A DNA stretch of 54,246 bases, from positions 1 to 54,246 of the forward strand of contig WHTI01000006.1 of the NCBI GenBank assembly GCA_009377815.1. The letters run 5' to 3'. Positions 1 to 9,027 of the stretch are shown in pieces (position 1 is the first letter of the stretch; every line of letters starts with the position of its first letter). Source of the stretch: Actinomycetota bacterium (GTDB taxonomy: Bacteria; Actinomycetota; CADDZG01; WHSQ01). Position numbers and translations under genes: made by a program. The notes under the pieces were generated by a model that was given only the letters and a program-made list of their open reading frames with translations, searched no databases and was not told the DNA's origin.

Positions 1-1128
1 ATCCTCACCGCGGCCGGTCGGGCCCCCGGATTGATCGGCACGATCCAGACGAGGGTGGGGGATCACGTGAGTCCCGGCATCCGCACGACCCCGGAGTCGC
101 TCGACCTGCAGAAGCTCTTGGCGGAGATGCGCGCCGCCGGTGCCGACTCGATCGCGATGGAGGTGACATCGCACGCTCTCGCCCTGGAACGGGTCGAAGG
201 GATCACGTTCGTGTCGGCGTCGTTCACGAACCTGTCCCAGGACCACCTCGACTTCCACCAGGACATGGAGGACTACTTCGAGGCCAAGGCCCGACTATTC
301 ACGCCCGACCATCTGATCTCGGGCGCGACCAACCTCGACGATCCTTACGGACGCCGGCTGATGGAGGTCTCGGAGGTCCCCTGCATCGGTTTCGGGTTCG
401 CGCGGGATGCTCAGGTCCGGGCTGAGAACGTGACCCTCGGGCAGCGGGGGAGCGACTTCATCATCGTCATCGAGGACGTGCACGGGATCACCGAGAAGAT
501 CCCCGTGGCCACCGGGCTGGTCGGTTCCTTCAACGTTTCCAACTGTCTCGCGGCCGCGGCTACCGCCCTGCTCGCGGGGATCGAGCCCGACGCGATCGGC
601 CGGGGTTTGCAGTCCCTGGACGCGATCCCGGGACGATTCGAGTCGATCGACATGGGGCAGCCGTTCGGCGTGGTGGTCGACTACGCACACACCCCGGATT
701 CTCTTGACAACGTCCTGCGAGCGGCCCGAGGCTTGGTTCGTGACGGCGGCCGCGTGATCGTCGCGTTCGGTTGCGGAGGAGATCGCGATCGGCGCAAGCG
801 TCCTCTGATGGGGATCGCCGCCGCCCGCCTCGCCGACTACGTCGTGGTGACATCAGACAACCCGCGCAGCGAAGAGCCGACGGCGATCCTGGAAGAGATC
901 CTCGAGGGAGTGGACGCGGGGCGAGCCGGCGGCGCCGACGCGGTATTCGTGGACCGGAGAGAGGCGATCGTCCACGTCCTCGGTGAGGCGAAGGACGGGG
1001 ACGTTGTCGTCATCGCCGGCAAGGGTCACGAGACCGGTCAGCAGTTCGCCGATGTGACGATCCCGTTCGACGACCGTGAGGTCGCTCGAGAGGTTCTCGT
1101 CGAGCTCGGACGGGGGGCCGGCGGATGA
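1..1128 (+). CDS. murE: MurE, UDP-MurNAc-L-Ala-D-Glu:meso-DAP ligase (5' truncated by window edge)
   Basis: Cytoplasmic ATP-dependent ligase that adds the third stem-peptide residue of peptidoglycan. The reading frame is open from base 1, so about 375 residues are visible; the N-terminal domain and the P-loop lie upstream of the window. Seen: a central domain with YFEAKARLF, whose Lys is the carbamylated lysine of Mur ligases, then the C-terminal domain with DNPRSEEP (DNPR at 856-867). DNPR is the family signature for meso-diaminopimelate rather than L-lysine. The stop overlaps the mraY start as ATGA. In most bacteria murF sits between these two genes; here it does not. Identity is secure. 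Confidence 0.96.
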   Translation: MLTAAGRAPGLIGTIQTRVGDHVSPGIRTTPESLDLQKLLAEMRAAGADSIAMEVTSHALALERVEGITFVSASFTNLSQDHLDFHQDMEDYFEAKARLFTPDHLISGATNLDDPYGRRLMEVSEVPCIGFGFARDAQVRAENVTLGQRGSDFIIVIEDVHGITEKIPVATGLVGSFNVSNCLAAAATALLAGIEPDAIGRGLQSLDAIPGRFESIDMGQPFGVVVDYAHTPDSLDNVLRAARGLVRDGGRVIVAFGCGGDRDRRKRPLMGIAAARLADYVVVTSDNPRSEEPTAILEEILEGVDAGRAGGADAVFVDRREAIVHVLGEAKDGDVVVIAGKGHETGQQFADVTIPFDDREVAREVLVELGRGAGG

Positions 1129-2165
1129 TCAGCATCCTCATCGCCGGGATGGTCGGCCTCGCCGTATCGCTGTTCCTCACCCCGGTGGCGATCAAGCGGT
1201 TCCGGGCCTGGGGATGGGGTCAGACGATCCGGGAAGAGGGTCCGAAGGCTCACTACGAGAAGAGCGGTACGCCCACCATGGGCGGACTCGTGATCCTCGC
1301 GGCCACAGTCCTGGGGTATCTCCTCGGACATATCGGTCGCGACCCGGTTCCGTTCCGCGACAGTGGACTCGTCGCCCTGGGAGCAACGATCGCGTTCGGG
1401 ATCCTTGGATTCGTCGACGACTTCATCAAGGTTCGCAAGGCTCGCAACCTCGGCCTGAGGAGCAGGGCGAAGTTCATCGGTCAGGCGATCATCGCCGTGA
1501 TCCTCGCGTTCCTCGCCTCGAGCGTGGTCGATGTCGGGACCGATGTCTCGTTCTTCCGCTCGACCGCGATCGATCTCGGGATCTTCTTCTATGTCTGGGT
1601 GTTCATCCTGGTTGCAGGGTCGTCGAACGGAGTGAATCTCACCGACGGTCTCGACGGACTTGCCGTAGGTGCGTCTGCTCAGGTGCTTGGGGCATTCATC
1701 GTGATCGCGTTCTGGCAGTTCCGGCACCCGAAGTTCTACGACATCGGAGTCACAGGGTCCGATCCGCTCGACCTCGCGATCCTTGCGGCCGCGATGTTTG
1801 GCGCGTGCGCCGGTTTCCTGTGGTGGAACACCGCGCCGGCGAAGATCTTCATGGGGGACACAGGCTCGTTGATGCTTGGTGGAGCGATGGCGACGTTCGC
1901 GATCCTCCTCAACACTCAACTCCTGCTGCTGTTGCTCGGAGGCATCTTCGCGGTCGAAACCTTGTCGGTGATGATGCAGGTCCTCTTCTACAAGACCCGG
2001 AAACGACGAGTGTTCCTGATGGCGCCGATCCATCATCACTTCGAGGTCGGGGGGTGGCCCGAGATCACGGTGATCGTGAGGTTCTGGATCCTCTCCGGCC
2101 TGTCGGTCGGGTTCGGCCTCGGGCTCTTCTACGCCGACTTCCTCGGGAAGGGGGGTCTGCCATGA
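1125..2165 (+). CDS. mraY: MraY, phospho-MurNAc-pentapeptide translocase
   Basis: Polytopic membrane enzyme that transfers phospho-MurNAc-pentapeptide from UDP to undecaprenyl phosphate, making lipid I. The 346-residue protein has the usual length and about ten hydrophobic segments. The Mg-binding aspartates are visible in GFVDDF and NLTDGLDGLA, with AKIFMGDTGSL and the PIHHHFE loop following. The ATG overlaps the murE stop (ATGA) and the stop overlaps the murD start (ATGA), so translation is probably coupled through the cluster. Confidence 0.97.
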   Translation: MISILIAGMVGLAVSLFLTPVAIKRFRAWGWGQTIREEGPKAHYEKSGTPTMGGLVILAATVLGYLLGHIGRDPVPFRDSGLVALGATIAFGILGFVDDFIKVRKARNLGLRSRAKFIGQAIIAVILAFLASSVVDVGTDVSFFRSTAIDLGIFFYVWVFILVAGSSNGVNLTDGLDGLAVGASAQVLGAFIVIAFWQFRHPKFYDIGVTGSDPLDLAILAAAMFGACAGFLWWNTAPAKIFMGDTGSLMLGGAMATFAILLNTQLLLLLLGGIFAVETLSVMMQVLFYKTRKRRVFLMAPIHHHFEVGGWPEITVIVRFWILSGLSVGFGLGLFYADFLGKGGLP

Positions 2166-3517
2166 GCGCGTCCGCTTTTGAGGGCAGGACTGCGCTCGTG
2201 GTCGGTCTCGGCGTGAGTGGGTACGCCGCCGCCGAGACCCTCCTCGAGAAGGGGGCGGTCGTGCGAGTCACCGAAGCCGGGAACACTCCCGAGATCGAGA
2301 CCCGGGCGGAGGCGCTGCGCGCGAAGGGAATCGAGGTCGAGACCGGCGGGCACGATCTCAACGGGATCGATTGCGATCTCGCGATCGTCAGCCCCGGCAT
2401 CCCCACGTCGTCCACGATCATCGCGGCGCTCGTGGACTCGGGGGTAGAAGTTATCGGAGAGATCGAGCTTGCCTACCGGCTGGCCGATTGCGATCTCCTC
2501 GCCGTGACCGGCACCAACGGCAAGACCACAACGACCGCTCTCCTCGCGGCGATGCTCGCAGAAGGCGGGATCACGTCGATGGCTGCCGGCAACATCGGTA
2601 CGCCCGCTCTTGAGGCGATCAGGAAGATCCCTCGGGGAGGCGCGATCGCGCTCGAGGTCTCGAGTTTCCAGCTCTCGACGATCACGAGCTTCCGTCCGGT
2701 GGTCGCCGTGGTGCTCAACGTCGCCGAAGATCACACCGACTGGCACGGTTCTTTCGATGCGTACGCAGCCGACAAGGCGCGCATCACCGAGAACCAACTA
2801 GCCGACGACGTGTTCCTTCCTAACGCGGAGGATGCGGTCGCCTGGAGCATGTCGAAGTCGACCGAAGCATCGGTGGTTCCGTTCTCCGCGACGCGCTCAC
2901 TGGAGGACGGCATCGGTATCTCCGCCGGTCGGATCCTGTGGAAGGGGCAAGAGATCTTCTCGGCTGAGGACACCGCGTTGAGCGGCGTCGCCGGACTCGA
3001 GGACTCGATCGCTGCCGCCGGTGCCGCGCTCGAATACGGGGTCGATCCTCGATCCGTGACGCGCGCCATCAAGGGGTTCCAACCGCTGGCCCACCGCCTC
3101 GAGGTGGTCGCGGAACTCGACGGGATCACGTTCATCAATGACTCGAAGGCCACCAACCCTCATGCGACGTTGACCGCGGTGCGGGGACTGGAAGATGTCG
3201 TGCTGATCGCCGGGGGCCGGGCGAAGGGGATCGATCTTTCGCCCCTGAAGCAGACCGTTCCCCCCGTGAGCGCGGTGATCGCGATGGGCGAGGCGGCAGC
3301 AGAGGTCGAACGCGCCTTCTCTCCGATCGTTCCGGTCGAGCGTGCGGCGTCGATGGACCAGGCCGTTCGCGCGGCGCGTTCGCACGCGGTCCGTGGGGGA
3401 GTAGTGCTCCTGTCCCCGGGGTGCGCAAGCCTCGATATGTACGCCAACTATGCCGCCCGAGGGGTCGCGTTCACCGAGGCGGTCAAGGACCTGATGACGA
3501 GATCGGAGGAGGACTGA
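2162..3517 (+). CDS. murD: MurD, UDP-MurNAc-L-alanine:D-glutamate ligase
   Basis: Cytoplasmic ligase adding D-glutamate to UDP-MurNAc-L-Ala. The protein is 451 residues. An N-terminal Rossmann-like domain starts VVGLGVSG, the P-loop GTNGKTTTT lies at residues 117-125, the central domain has the VLNVAEDHTDWHG segment, and the C-terminal domain carries NDSKATNPHA. The open frame extends far upstream, but ATG 2162 overlaps the mraY stop and gives the normal N-terminus MSASAFEG. The stop TGA shares its last base with the ftsW ATG. Confidence 0.97.
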   Translation: MSASAFEGRTALVVGLGVSGYAAAETLLEKGAVVRVTEAGNTPEIETRAEALRAKGIEVETGGHDLNGIDCDLAIVSPGIPTSSTIIAALVDSGVEVIGEIELAYRLADCDLLAVTGTNGKTTTTALLAAMLAEGGITSMAAGNIGTPALEAIRKIPRGGAIALEVSSFQLSTITSFRPVVAVVLNVAEDHTDWHGSFDAYAADKARITENQLADDVFLPNAEDAVAWSMSKSTEASVVPFSATRSLEDGIGISAGRILWKGQEIFSAEDTALSGVAGLEDSIAAAGAALEYGVDPRSVTRAIKGFQPLAHRLEVVAELDGITFINDSKATNPHATLTAVRGLEDVVLIAGGRAKGIDLSPLKQTVPPVSAVIAMGEAAAEVERAFSPIVPVERAASMDQAVRAARSHAVRGGVVLLSPGCASLDMYANYAARGVAFTEAVKDLMTRSEED

Positions 3518-4737
3518 TGGCGAGTCACTCGAGCGCCGTTGCACGTCGATCCGCCTCGCGGTCTAAGACTCGCGAGGCGGGGGTGGCCGGAACCCTAAGA
3601 CCCGGTCATCCCGCGGTCCTAGTGGCCGCCACCACCGGCGCGCTGGTGCTCATCGGCCTACTCATGATCCTGTCGGCCAGCTCGGTTGAGTCGTTCGCGA
3701 CCTACGGAACCTCCTTCGTGTACTTCAAGAAGCAGCTCATCTGGGCGGGGGCAGGCATCCTCGGCTTCGTGGTTTTTGCGTTCGTCGACTACCGCCGGTG
3801 GCGGAACCTCGGCTACCTAGCGTTCGCCGTGACCTTGATCCTGCTGCTGGCCGTGATCATTCCCGGTGTCGGCGTCACGGTCGGGGGGAGCGCTCGCTGG
3901 CTCGCATTCGGGCCGCTGCAGTTCCAGCCCTCCGAGCTGGCGAAGCTTGCGCTGATCCTGTTCCTCGCCGACGTCTTCTCCCGCAAACGCGAGGAGTTGT
4001 TCGACACCTTCGCCCACACCATGATGCCGTTGATCCCGGCGCTGGGGATCCTGGGCCTGTTCATCATGAAGCAGCCGGACCTCGGCACCGCGATGATCCT
4101 CGGCCTGATCGGGATCGGCATGGTGTTCATCGCCGGCGGCCCGGTCCGGTACATAGCGCCGACGTTGGCGGTCGGGGGACTCCTGGCCACCGCACTTGCG
4201 CTCGCGGAGCCCTACCGGAGGGCGCGCGTGCTGACCTTCCTCCACCCGTTCCGCGATCCGTTCAACACCGGGATGCAGACCGTGCAGTCGCTGATCGCGG
4301 TGGGCTCCGGTGGCTGGTTTGGGGTGGGGCTGGGAGCGAGCCGCCAGAAGTGGTCGCGCATCCCGAACGCCCACACCGACTTCATCTTTGCGATCTTCGC
4401 CGAGGAGACGGGACTGTTCGGCTCAGTTCTGATGATCGGCCTGTTTGCGTTCCTCGCCTACCTCGGCGTGCGTACGGCTCACAAGGCCCCGGATCGATAC
4501 GGATTGCTGGTCGCATCGGGGATCACGATGTGGCTGGCGCTGCAGGCTGTGATCAACATAGGAGCAGTGACCGCCTCGCTTCCGATCACCGGCGTTCCGC
4601 TCCCGCTGGTTTCGTTCGGTGGGACCTCTCTTCTGATCTCTTTGATAGCGATGGGGATCCTCACCAACATCGCCTACCAGGGCGCCACCCCCACGACGTC
4701 ACGGGGGACACCGACGCGATCCAAGAGGCGCCGGTGA
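3517..4737 (+). CDS. ftsW: FtsW, SEDS-family septal peptidoglycan polymerase
   Basis: SEDS glycosyltransferase that polymerises lipid II at the septum with its partner class B PBP, which is not in this window. The 406-residue protein has a basic cytoplasmic N-terminus (residues 1-40, rich in Ser/Arg/Lys) and about ten membrane segments. The family signature PNAHTDFIFAIFAEETG and the upstream GASRQKWSRIP loop are present, as is FQPSELAKLAL. ATG 3517 overlaps the murD stop (TGATG). The position between murD and murG favours FtsW over RodA. Confidence 0.95.
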   Translation: MASHSSAVARRSASRSKTREAGVAGTLRPGHPAVLVAATTGALVLIGLLMILSASSVESFATYGTSFVYFKKQLIWAGAGILGFVVFAFVDYRRWRNLGYLAFAVTLILLLAVIIPGVGVTVGGSARWLAFGPLQFQPSELAKLALILFLADVFSRKREELFDTFAHTMMPLIPALGILGLFIMKQPDLGTAMILGLIGIGMVFIAGGPVRYIAPTLAVGGLLATALALAEPYRRARVLTFLHPFRDPFNTGMQTVQSLIAVGSGGWFGVGLGASRQKWSRIPNAHTDFIFAIFAEETGLFGSVLMIGLFAFLAYLGVRTAHKAPDRYGLLVASGITMWLALQAVINIGAVTASLPITGVPLPLVSFGGTSLLISLIAMGILTNIAYQGATPTTSRGTPTRSKRRR

Positions 4738-5837
4738 GGATCGTGATCGCCGGAGGGGGGACCGCCGGTCACGTGAATCCGGCGGTCGCGGTAGCCGACG
4801 CCCTCAGGGGCCACGATGTCTCCTTCATCGGCACGCGCGCGGGGGCCGAGGCTCGCCTCGTTCCCGACGCGGGCTATCGGCTCGAACCGGTCGAGGTTGC
4901 GGGCTTTGACCGCGGACGACCACTGTCGATCCTTCCGGCCGGTTTGCGTGCCCTGGGCGCGGTGAGGGCCTCCCGTCGCATCCTCAAGGCCGCCGCTCCG
5001 GACGTCGTGCTCGGCGTCGGGGGTTACGTGAGCCTCCCCGCATGTCTCGCCGCAAGATCGCGGCGCATCCCTATCGTCATCCACGAGCAGAACATCGTCC
5101 TCGGTCTCGCCAACAAGATGTGCAGGAGATCCGCTGAGGCCGTAGCGGTGTCGTTCGAAGCGACCCTCGCGGAGGCCGGCCCCAAGGGTCGATTCACCGG
5201 GAATCCGGTCGCCAAGGCGTTCGCCGAAGCCGATCTCGGGAGTGAACGCGCGCGCGCGCTCGAGACCTACTCGCTCGAGGACGGGCGTCGGACCCTGCTC
5301 GTCTTCGGCGGGAGTCAGGGAGCGCTACGGATCAACGATGCTGCCGCGGGGCTCGCGGCGCTCTGGAAGGACCGCTCAGATCTCCAGGTGCTGCACATCA
5401 CCGGGGCGGCGCACGGAACCTCGGTACGGGCGGCGGTTGGTGACGACACCGGTGCCCTGATCTATCGCCAGGTCGATTTCGTCGACCGCATGGTGAGCGC
5501 CTACGCGGTTGCCGACCTCGCGCTGTGCCGGGGCGGTGCGACCACGGTGGCAGAACTCGGAGTGACCGGTGTTCCGGCCCTCATCGTTCCGTATCCGTAT
5601 CACCGGGACCGGCAGCAGGAGCGCCACGGGAATGTGCTGGCCGAGGCGGGGGCCGCGATCGTCGTGGCCGACGCCGACGTCACCGCAGGGAAGATCGATG
5701 AGCTCGCCGGAGGCCTTCTGGCCGACCCCGACCGCCTTGCCGCGATGGGTGCGGCCGCTCGCACGATGGGGGTCCCCGATGCCGCGGATCGTCTGGCGCG
5801 GGTAGTCGAGGAGGCGGCCCGTGAGCGGCTTCGATAG
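4734..5837 (+). CDS. murG: MurG, lipid II-forming GlcNAc transferase
   Basis: Peripheral membrane glycosyltransferase (GT28) converting lipid I to lipid II with UDP-GlcNAc. It starts at GTG 4734, overlapping the ftsW stop (GTGA), and is 367 residues long. Seen: the first glycine-rich loop AGGGTAGHVNPA at residues 6-17, GVGGYVSLP, HEQN, the second loop FGGSQGALRIND and the acceptor/donor region CRGGATTVAEL. The 3' end overlaps murC by 17 bp. Confidence 0.97.
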   Translation: MRIVIAGGGTAGHVNPAVAVADALRGHDVSFIGTRAGAEARLVPDAGYRLEPVEVAGFDRGRPLSILPAGLRALGAVRASRRILKAAAPDVVLGVGGYVSLPACLAARSRRIPIVIHEQNIVLGLANKMCRRSAEAVAVSFEATLAEAGPKGRFTGNPVAKAFAEADLGSERARALETYSLEDGRRTLLVFGGSQGALRINDAAAGLAALWKDRSDLQVLHITGAAHGTSVRAAVGDDTGALIYRQVDFVDRMVSAYAVADLALCRGGATTVAELGVTGVPALIVPYPYHRDRQQERHGNVLAEAGAAIVVADADVTAGKIDELAGGLLADPDRLAAMGAAARTMGVPDAADRLARVVEEAARERLR

Positions 5838-7197
5838 CGGGCGGGTTCACTTCGTGGGGATCGGCGGCGCCGGCATGTCGGCCATCGCTAAGGTCCTCCT
5901 CGAGAGAGGGATCGAGGTTTCGGGCTCCGATCTCAAGCGATCCAAGGCGATCGGCGTGCTCGAGGCGACCGGTGCGGTCGTGTCGATCGGTCACGACGCC
6001 GGGGCCGTTGCGGGGGCCGGACTGGTCGTTATCTCCTCCGCCATCCCCGAGACCAACCCGGAGGTCATAGCGGCCCGTGACGCCGGGATCGAGGTCATCG
6101 CGCGCGGACGGGCTCTCGCTCTCATCCTGGAGGGGTCCGAACCGGTCATCGTCGCCGGTACGCACGGGAAGACGACGACCACTTCGATGATCGTCTCGCT
6201 CCTACGTTCCGCGGAGATCGACCCGACCTACCTGATCGGTGGAGGGCTGAACGACTCCGGCACCAACGCGCGTCACGGCTCGGGATCGCTGTCGGTCGCC
6301 GAGTCTGACGAGAGCGACGGCTCCTTCCTTCTCCTCAAGCCGCATGTCGCGGTCGTTACCAATGTCGAAGCCGATCACCTGGATCATTGGGGATCGTTCG
6401 AGAAGATCGTCGACGCCTTCGACCGTTGGTTGTCGCAGGTCGACCCGGATGGAACCATCTGCGTTCCGTCGGGGAACGAGCACTTGATCACGGTGGCGCG
6501 CTCTACCGGTCGCCGCGTGCTGACCTTCGGCGATGAAGGAGACGTCGCGGCTACCAACGTTTCGTTCGACGTTCCCGGAGCGAGCTTCGATGTGACCTCA
6601 GAGGGCGAGACCCGATCCGTCGTCCTGAAGGTCAGGGGTGCGCAGATCGTGTACAACGCGCTGGCGGCGGCGTCCGCTTGTCTGGCGACCGGGATGTCGC
6701 TGGAGAGTGTCGCCCGCGGGCTGGAGGGCTATCGCGGGGTCGAGCGGCGCTTCCAGAAGCGTGGTGAGGCCGCCGGCGTCATCGTGATCGACGACTACGC
6801 TCACCATCCGACCGAGATCAAGGCGGTGCTCGCTGCATCCCGGCCGGGACCGTGGCGGCGGGTCATCGCCCTCTTCCAGCCACACCGCTACTCCCGCACC
6901 CAGTCGTTCTTCGAAGAGTTCGGCCGGTCGTTCTCGGGAGCCGATCGCATCGTGATCACCGACATCTATGGAGCCGGTGAGGCGCCGCGTCCCGGTGTCA
7001 CCGGGAAGCTCGTGTCCGACTCGATCGCGGGGAACCTGCCGGGCCGCTCGATCGCGTATCTCCCACATCGGAACGAGGTTCTCGACTACCTCGCCGTCAA
7101 CCTCCGTCCCGGAGACATGGTGCTGACGCTGGGAGCGGGCGACGTCACCGCGTACGGCGACGAGCTCCTCGGTCGCCTGAGGGAGGCAAAGGCATGA
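5821..7197 (+). CDS. murC: MurC, UDP-MurNAc:L-alanine ligase
   Basis: First Mur ligase, adding L-alanine to UDP-MurNAc in the cytoplasm. It starts at GTG 5821, inside the end of murG, and is 458 residues. Seen: N-terminal FVGIGGAGMSAIA, P-loop GTHGKTTTTSM, SDESDGSF, NVEADHLDHWG, the FQPHRYSRT segment and the DIYGAGEAPRPG loop typical of MurC. The stop overlaps an ATG that opens a 19-codon frame leading to murB. Confidence 0.97.
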   Translation: MSGFDSGRVHFVGIGGAGMSAIAKVLLERGIEVSGSDLKRSKAIGVLEATGAVVSIGHDAGAVAGAGLVVISSAIPETNPEVIAARDAGIEVIARGRALALILEGSEPVIVAGTHGKTTTTSMIVSLLRSAEIDPTYLIGGGLNDSGTNARHGSGSLSVAESDESDGSFLLLKPHVAVVTNVEADHLDHWGSFEKIVDAFDRWLSQVDPDGTICVPSGNEHLITVARSTGRRVLTFGDEGDVAATNVSFDVPGASFDVTSEGETRSVVLKVRGAQIVYNALAAASACLATGMSLESVARGLEGYRGVERRFQKRGEAAGVIVIDDYAHHPTEIKAVLAASRPGPWRRVIALFQPHRYSRTQSFFEEFGRSFSGADRIVITDIYGAGEAPRPGVTGKLVSDSIAGNLPGRSIAYLPHRNEVLDYLAVNLRPGDMVLTLGAGDVTAYGDELLGRLREAKA

Positions 7198-7260
7198 GCG
7201 AGTCGGTGCACGCCCGCATGACCCGCAAGCCCGTCGCTCGGGGGACAGCATGAGCGAGTC
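7192..7260 (+). repeat. 69-bp intergenic cassette, copy 1 (murC-murB)
   Basis: The stretch begins and ends with GCATGAGCGAGTC. It resembles 44419-44486 between livG and livF: about 49 of 69 aligned positions match by eye with one gap, including both ends and a central GCACG. In both places the first half overlaps the stop of the upstream gene and the last half is the start of the downstream gene (MSES in both proteins). Confidence 0.5.
7194..7253 (+). CDS. Possible 19-codon coupling ORF between murC and murB
   Basis: An ATG overlapping the murC stop opens the frame MSESVHARMTRKPVARGTA, whose TGA overlaps the murB ATG, again as ATGA. It could carry ribosomes across the 52-base gap between murC and murB. 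Its first bases are a copy of the murB start: the 13-mer GCATGAGCGAGTC occurs at 7192-7204 and 7248-7260. It may be a by-product of that small duplication rather than a real peptide; no product or function is known to me. Confidence 0.35.
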   Translation: MSESVHARMTRKPVARGTA

Positions 7261-8194
7261 CGACCTCAGGGCCTGCCTCGCCGAGTACTTCGGCGCTCGG
7301 CTGCAGAGCGACGTCGTACTTGCCCCGCTTACCACCTATCGGATCGGGGGCCCCGCCGCCCTCTACCTCGAGCCTGCCTCGGAGGACGACCTCGTCGCGC
7401 TCGCGCGGTGCCTGCGGGACTTCGGTGAGGGCGTCCCCGTGCTCACCTTGGGGCGCGGCTCCAACATCGTGATCTCGGACCAGGGGTGGCCCGGACTTCT
7501 GATACGGCTGGAGTCGAAGGCGTTCTCGTTCGTGCGCCCGGGCGAGCCGCCGACATCCCTCGTCACGGGCGCCGCGTCCTCGCTCCCGGTCGTGGCTAAC
7601 TGGGCGGCCCGCAGAGGACTGTCCGGGGTCGAGTTCATGATCGCGATCCCCGGCTCGGTTGGGGGAGCGGTGCGGATGAACGCCGGCGCTCACGGCGGAG
7701 CTACGTCCGACCACCTCGTCACCGTGAAGGTGCTGGATCTGGAGGCGGCGGAGATAGGGGAGCGCAAGGCGTCCGAGCTCGAGCTCTCCTACCGTCACTC
7801 GAACCTCACCGAGAACTCAGTGGTCATCGAGGCGGCCTTCGAGCTCGTTCCCGAAGAGCCGGCCGAGGTCAAGGCGCGGCTCGACGGCTTCCGGAAGCAC
7901 CGTGCGGAGACGCAACCCCCGGCGGTCCAGAACGCCGGGAGCACGTTCAAGAACCCCCCGGGGGACTTCGCCGGGCGTCTCGTCGAAGCGGCCGGTCTCA
8001 AGGGCTTCCGGGTCGGGGGCGTCGCCGTGTCCGAGCTCCATGCCAACTTCTTCGTCTCGGACGCTTCCGCCACCGCGCAGGATGTCTACGACCTCGTCCA
8101 TGAGGTCGCCCGGAGAGTCAAGGACGCCTCCGGGATCGAACTCGAACCCGAGGTCCGGTTCGCCGGGGACTTCAACACCGGGAGCGTCTCGTGA
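7250..8194 (+). CDS. murB: MurB, UDP-N-acetylenolpyruvoylglucosamine reductase
   Basis: FAD/NADPH enzyme that reduces the enolpyruvyl group to give UDP-MurNAc, the substrate of MurC next door. The 314-residue protein has the FAD-binding segment LTLGRGSNIVISD, IPGSVGGAVRMNAGAHGG, the catalytic serine in NAGSTFKNP and the C-terminal glutamate in LEPEVRF. The short form without the extra lobe of E. coli MurB fits a type II enzyme. The stop overlaps the ftsQ start (GTGA). Confidence 0.96.
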   Translation: MSESDLRACLAEYFGARLQSDVVLAPLTTYRIGGPAALYLEPASEDDLVALARCLRDFGEGVPVLTLGRGSNIVISDQGWPGLLIRLESKAFSFVRPGEPPTSLVTGAASSLPVVANWAARRGLSGVEFMIAIPGSVGGAVRMNAGAHGGATSDHLVTVKVLDLEAAEIGERKASELELSYRHSNLTENSVVIEAAFELVPEEPAEVKARLDGFRKHRAETQPPAVQNAGSTFKNPPGDFAGRLVEAAGLKGFRVGGVAVSELHANFFVSDASATAQDVYDLVHEVARRVKDASGIELEPEVRFAGDFNTGSVS

Positions 8195-8985
8195 CGGCCA
8201 AGACGACCAAGAGCGCTCCTCGTCGAGTGGCCACCGATCCACGCATCAGCCGGCGCCGGCGTGCGGTCAGCCGTTCTCGTCGCAAGCGCATCCTGATCCG
8301 TCTGGCGATCGTCGCCGCGCTCGGGGGTCTCGTGTGGGTCGCGTTCTTCTCGCCGGTCCTCCTGGTCCGCGACATCGAGGTCGTGGGATCCGAGCACATG
8401 ACCCCGGATGAGGTCGCCGCGGCCGCCGCGATCGGAGCCGATCAGAACCTGCTCCTGCTCGCGACCGAGGGCGTCGAATCCCGGGTCGAATCGCTCCCGT
8501 GGGTCGCGGACGCTTCGGTCGAACGCATGCTTCCGGGCTCGATCCGGATCCGGATCGAGGAGCGCACCCCGGCGATGATCCTGTCGCTCGGCGCCGCTCG
8601 CTGGACGATCGATGCCACCGGTCACGTGCTGACCTCGGGCAAGGCGGCCCGAGGACTCCCGGTGTTCGCCAACCCACAGCTCGAGGAGGTCGAGCCGGGT
8701 AAGGCACTGTCAACCCCGGAGAGCACCGGCGCCCTGAGCGCGTGGCGCTCGCTCCCCGAAGAACTCCGCGATCAGGTGACGACCCTGTTCGCCCCCACCG
8801 TCGAGCGGGTGTCGTTCGCCCTCGCCGACGGGACTCTGATCCGCTACGGTGCCGCCGAAGACCTCGAGGCCAAGAACGAGGTCCTGACCACGATCATCGA
8901 GCGCCTCGCCGGCGAGGGGACCACGGTGGAGTACATCGACGTACGGGTGCCGACCGCTCCCGCCCTGGGGCCCGAACGACACTGA
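8191..8985 (+). CDS. ftsQ: FtsQ/DivIB cell division protein
   Basis: Bitopic divisome protein that scaffolds FtsB/FtsL and the septal synthases. It starts at GTG 8191, overlapping the murB stop. The 264 residues show a strongly basic cytoplasmic tail (residues 1-32), one membrane helix (about 34-55), and a POTRA domain starting at VRDIEVVGSEHMTPDEV, followed by LPWVADASVERMLPGSIRIRIEERTP, written here as the typical FtsQ pattern rather than an exact alignment. This ends the tightly coupled mur-fts run; 165 bp separate it from ftsZ. Confidence 0.92.
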   Translation: MTAKTTKSAPRRVATDPRISRRRRAVSRSRRKRILIRLAIVAALGGLVWVAFFSPVLLVRDIEVVGSEHMTPDEVAAAAAIGADQNLLLLATEGVESRVESLPWVADASVERMLPGSIRIRIEERTPAMILSLGAARWTIDATGHVLTSGKAARGLPVFANPQLEEVEPGKALSTPESTGALSAWRSLPEELRDQVTTLFAPTVERVSFALADGTLIRYGAAEDLEAKNEVLTTIIERLAGEGTTVEYIDVRVPTAPALGPERH

Positions 8986-8998
8986 GACGCGCGACCGC

Positions 8999-9027
8999 TT
9001 GACGAGCGCGCGCGTGAGGTCTATATT
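8999..9027 (+). promoter_or_regulatory. Candidate ftsZ promoter (TTGACG-17-TATATT)
   Basis: A -35-like TTGACG (8999-9004) and a -10-like TATATT (9022-9027) are separated by 17 bases, close to the vegetative sigma consensus. The site lies in the only sizeable gap of the dcw cluster, directly before ftsZ, and would give an mRNA leader of about 115 bases. Inferred from sequence only. Confidence 0.55.
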
